15,327 nucleotides of DNA, taken from an uncultured bacterium (GTDB taxonomy: Bacteria > Bacillota > Clostridia > Lachnospirales > Lachnospiraceae). How positions within the stretch are numbered: position 1 is the stretch's first letter; every line of letters begins with the position of its first letter. Position numbers and translations under genes: made by a program. This document shows positions 14,937-15,327 of the stretch, one piece after another. The notes below the pieces were generated by a model. The model was given only the letters and a program-made list of their open reading frames with translations. It did no database searches and was not told the DNA's origin. The stretch covers positions 1-15,327 of the forward strand of contig CALFUE010000035.1 of the NCBI GenBank assembly GCA_937916345.1. The letters run 5' to 3'.

Positions 14937-15327
14937 TATCTCGTAAACTCCACTTCGTATTCAAGTAATCCTGAAATCGGTACTTTTATGACTCCGTTCT
15001 CTATCTCATATGGGATAACTATCGGGTTGCAGCCCCCCTTGAAGCCGATGGTTGAAATATTCATAACAACATCACACAGCTTGCAGACCACCTGGGAATC
15101 TCTCTCGTAATAGCCGGTCTCCCCGCAGATATCACAGGCATCAAGGCCTACACCATATGATGAAGAATTTGGTTTCTGTATGACAATTACTCTTATCTGT
15201 GTGCCTGAATCCGTTACATAACCAAATCTGTGAAGATGCCCGTCTTCTACCTGTTCCAACGGTACGTAAATATTCCCGCTGTCCACGACCGCGTCCTCGA
15301 CCGGCGAAAGCTGTACCTCCCTGCTGT
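14936..15327 (-). CDS. DUF2318 membrane Fe-S/iron-uptake protein, C-terminal part (cut by window end)
   Basis: Only the C-terminal domain is in the window. The frame is open to the last base (Ser-Arg-Glu-Val-Gln... before the GTG at 15286), so the gene starts beyond 15327. The domain is a clear DUF2318: YGVGLDACDICG, then GYYERD, VVCKLCDVVMN and IGFKGGCNP. That gives two CxxC pairs and a fifth Cys, well suited to binding metal or an Fe-S centre. Full-length relatives have several N-terminal membrane helices and sit next to P19 and FTR1 permease genes in ferrous-iron uptake loci. The TAG stop overlaps the next permease start. P19 and FTR1-like genes are expected just upstream, outside this window. 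Confidence 0.9.
   Translation of the reverse strand, partial: SREVQLSPVEDAVVDSGNIYVPLEQVEDGHLHRFGYVTDSGTQIRVIVIQKPNSSSYGVGLDACDICGETGYYERDSQVVCKLCDVVMNISTIGFKGGCNPIVIPYEIENGVIKVPISGLLEYEVEFTR

Noticed and set aside
14382..15110. 242-codon plus-strand open frame
   Set aside because: It is antisense to the first permease and the DUF2318 gene, both clearly recognised. It is a shadow of their codon use.

Overview
The window looks like a chromosomal segment of an anaerobic Gram-positive gut-type Firmicute, most likely Clostridia/Lachnospiraceae. The evidence is strong AGGAGG-type ribosome sites, TTG and GTG starts, a 756-residue Clostridia-style GlgP, a lipoprotein carrying an FMN-binding domain, and DUF4418 and DUF2318 proteins. 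The taxon is inferred from protein style, not from a marker gene. Fourteen of the fifteen genes lie on the minus strand. The window is almost fully coding, and no gene-free stretch exceeds about 110 bases. No tRNA, rRNA, CRISPR array, insertion sequence or convincing terminator was seen.

Layout, left to right. (1) 1-960, plus strand: an unrecognised soluble protein, probably cut at its 5' end by the window edge. (2) 988-4788, minus strand: a two-gene glycogen/maltodextrin unit, glgP then malQ, with a possible promoter of its own near 4830. (3) 4890-15327, minus strand: one long, tightly packed gene series with overlaps of 1-29 nt or gaps of a few nt, and one larger gap of 81 nt. In transcription order it encodes the C-terminal part of a DUF2318 membrane Fe-S/iron-uptake protein (cut by the window end), two MacB/FtsX-type permeases, their ABC ATPase, an FMN-binding lipoprotein, an unknown single-pass extracytoplasmic protein, a five-helix putative dihaem cytochrome b, a DUF4418 membrane protein, a third MacB/FtsX-type permease with its own ATPase, a fumarate reductase/succinate dehydrogenase-like flavoprotein, its iron-sulfur subunit, and a TtcA-family tRNA thiolation protein.

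How the genes may work together. The order DUF2318, permease, permease, ATPase is the arrangement known from P19/FTR1 ferrous-iron uptake loci (Campylobacter Cj1658-Cj1663 type, bifidobacterial bfe type). P19 and FTR1 genes are therefore predicted just beyond the right edge. Here that iron module is joined to an outward-facing flavin lipoprotein, a haem-type membrane cytochrome and a cytosolic FrdA/FrdB pair with complete-looking active-site and cluster ligands. The working inference is a membrane redox system that moves electrons between the cytosolic succinate/fumarate-type enzyme, the cytochrome and the extracytoplasmic flavin, possibly to keep iron in the Fe(II) state for uptake. The gene content and order are seen directly; the electron path is inference.
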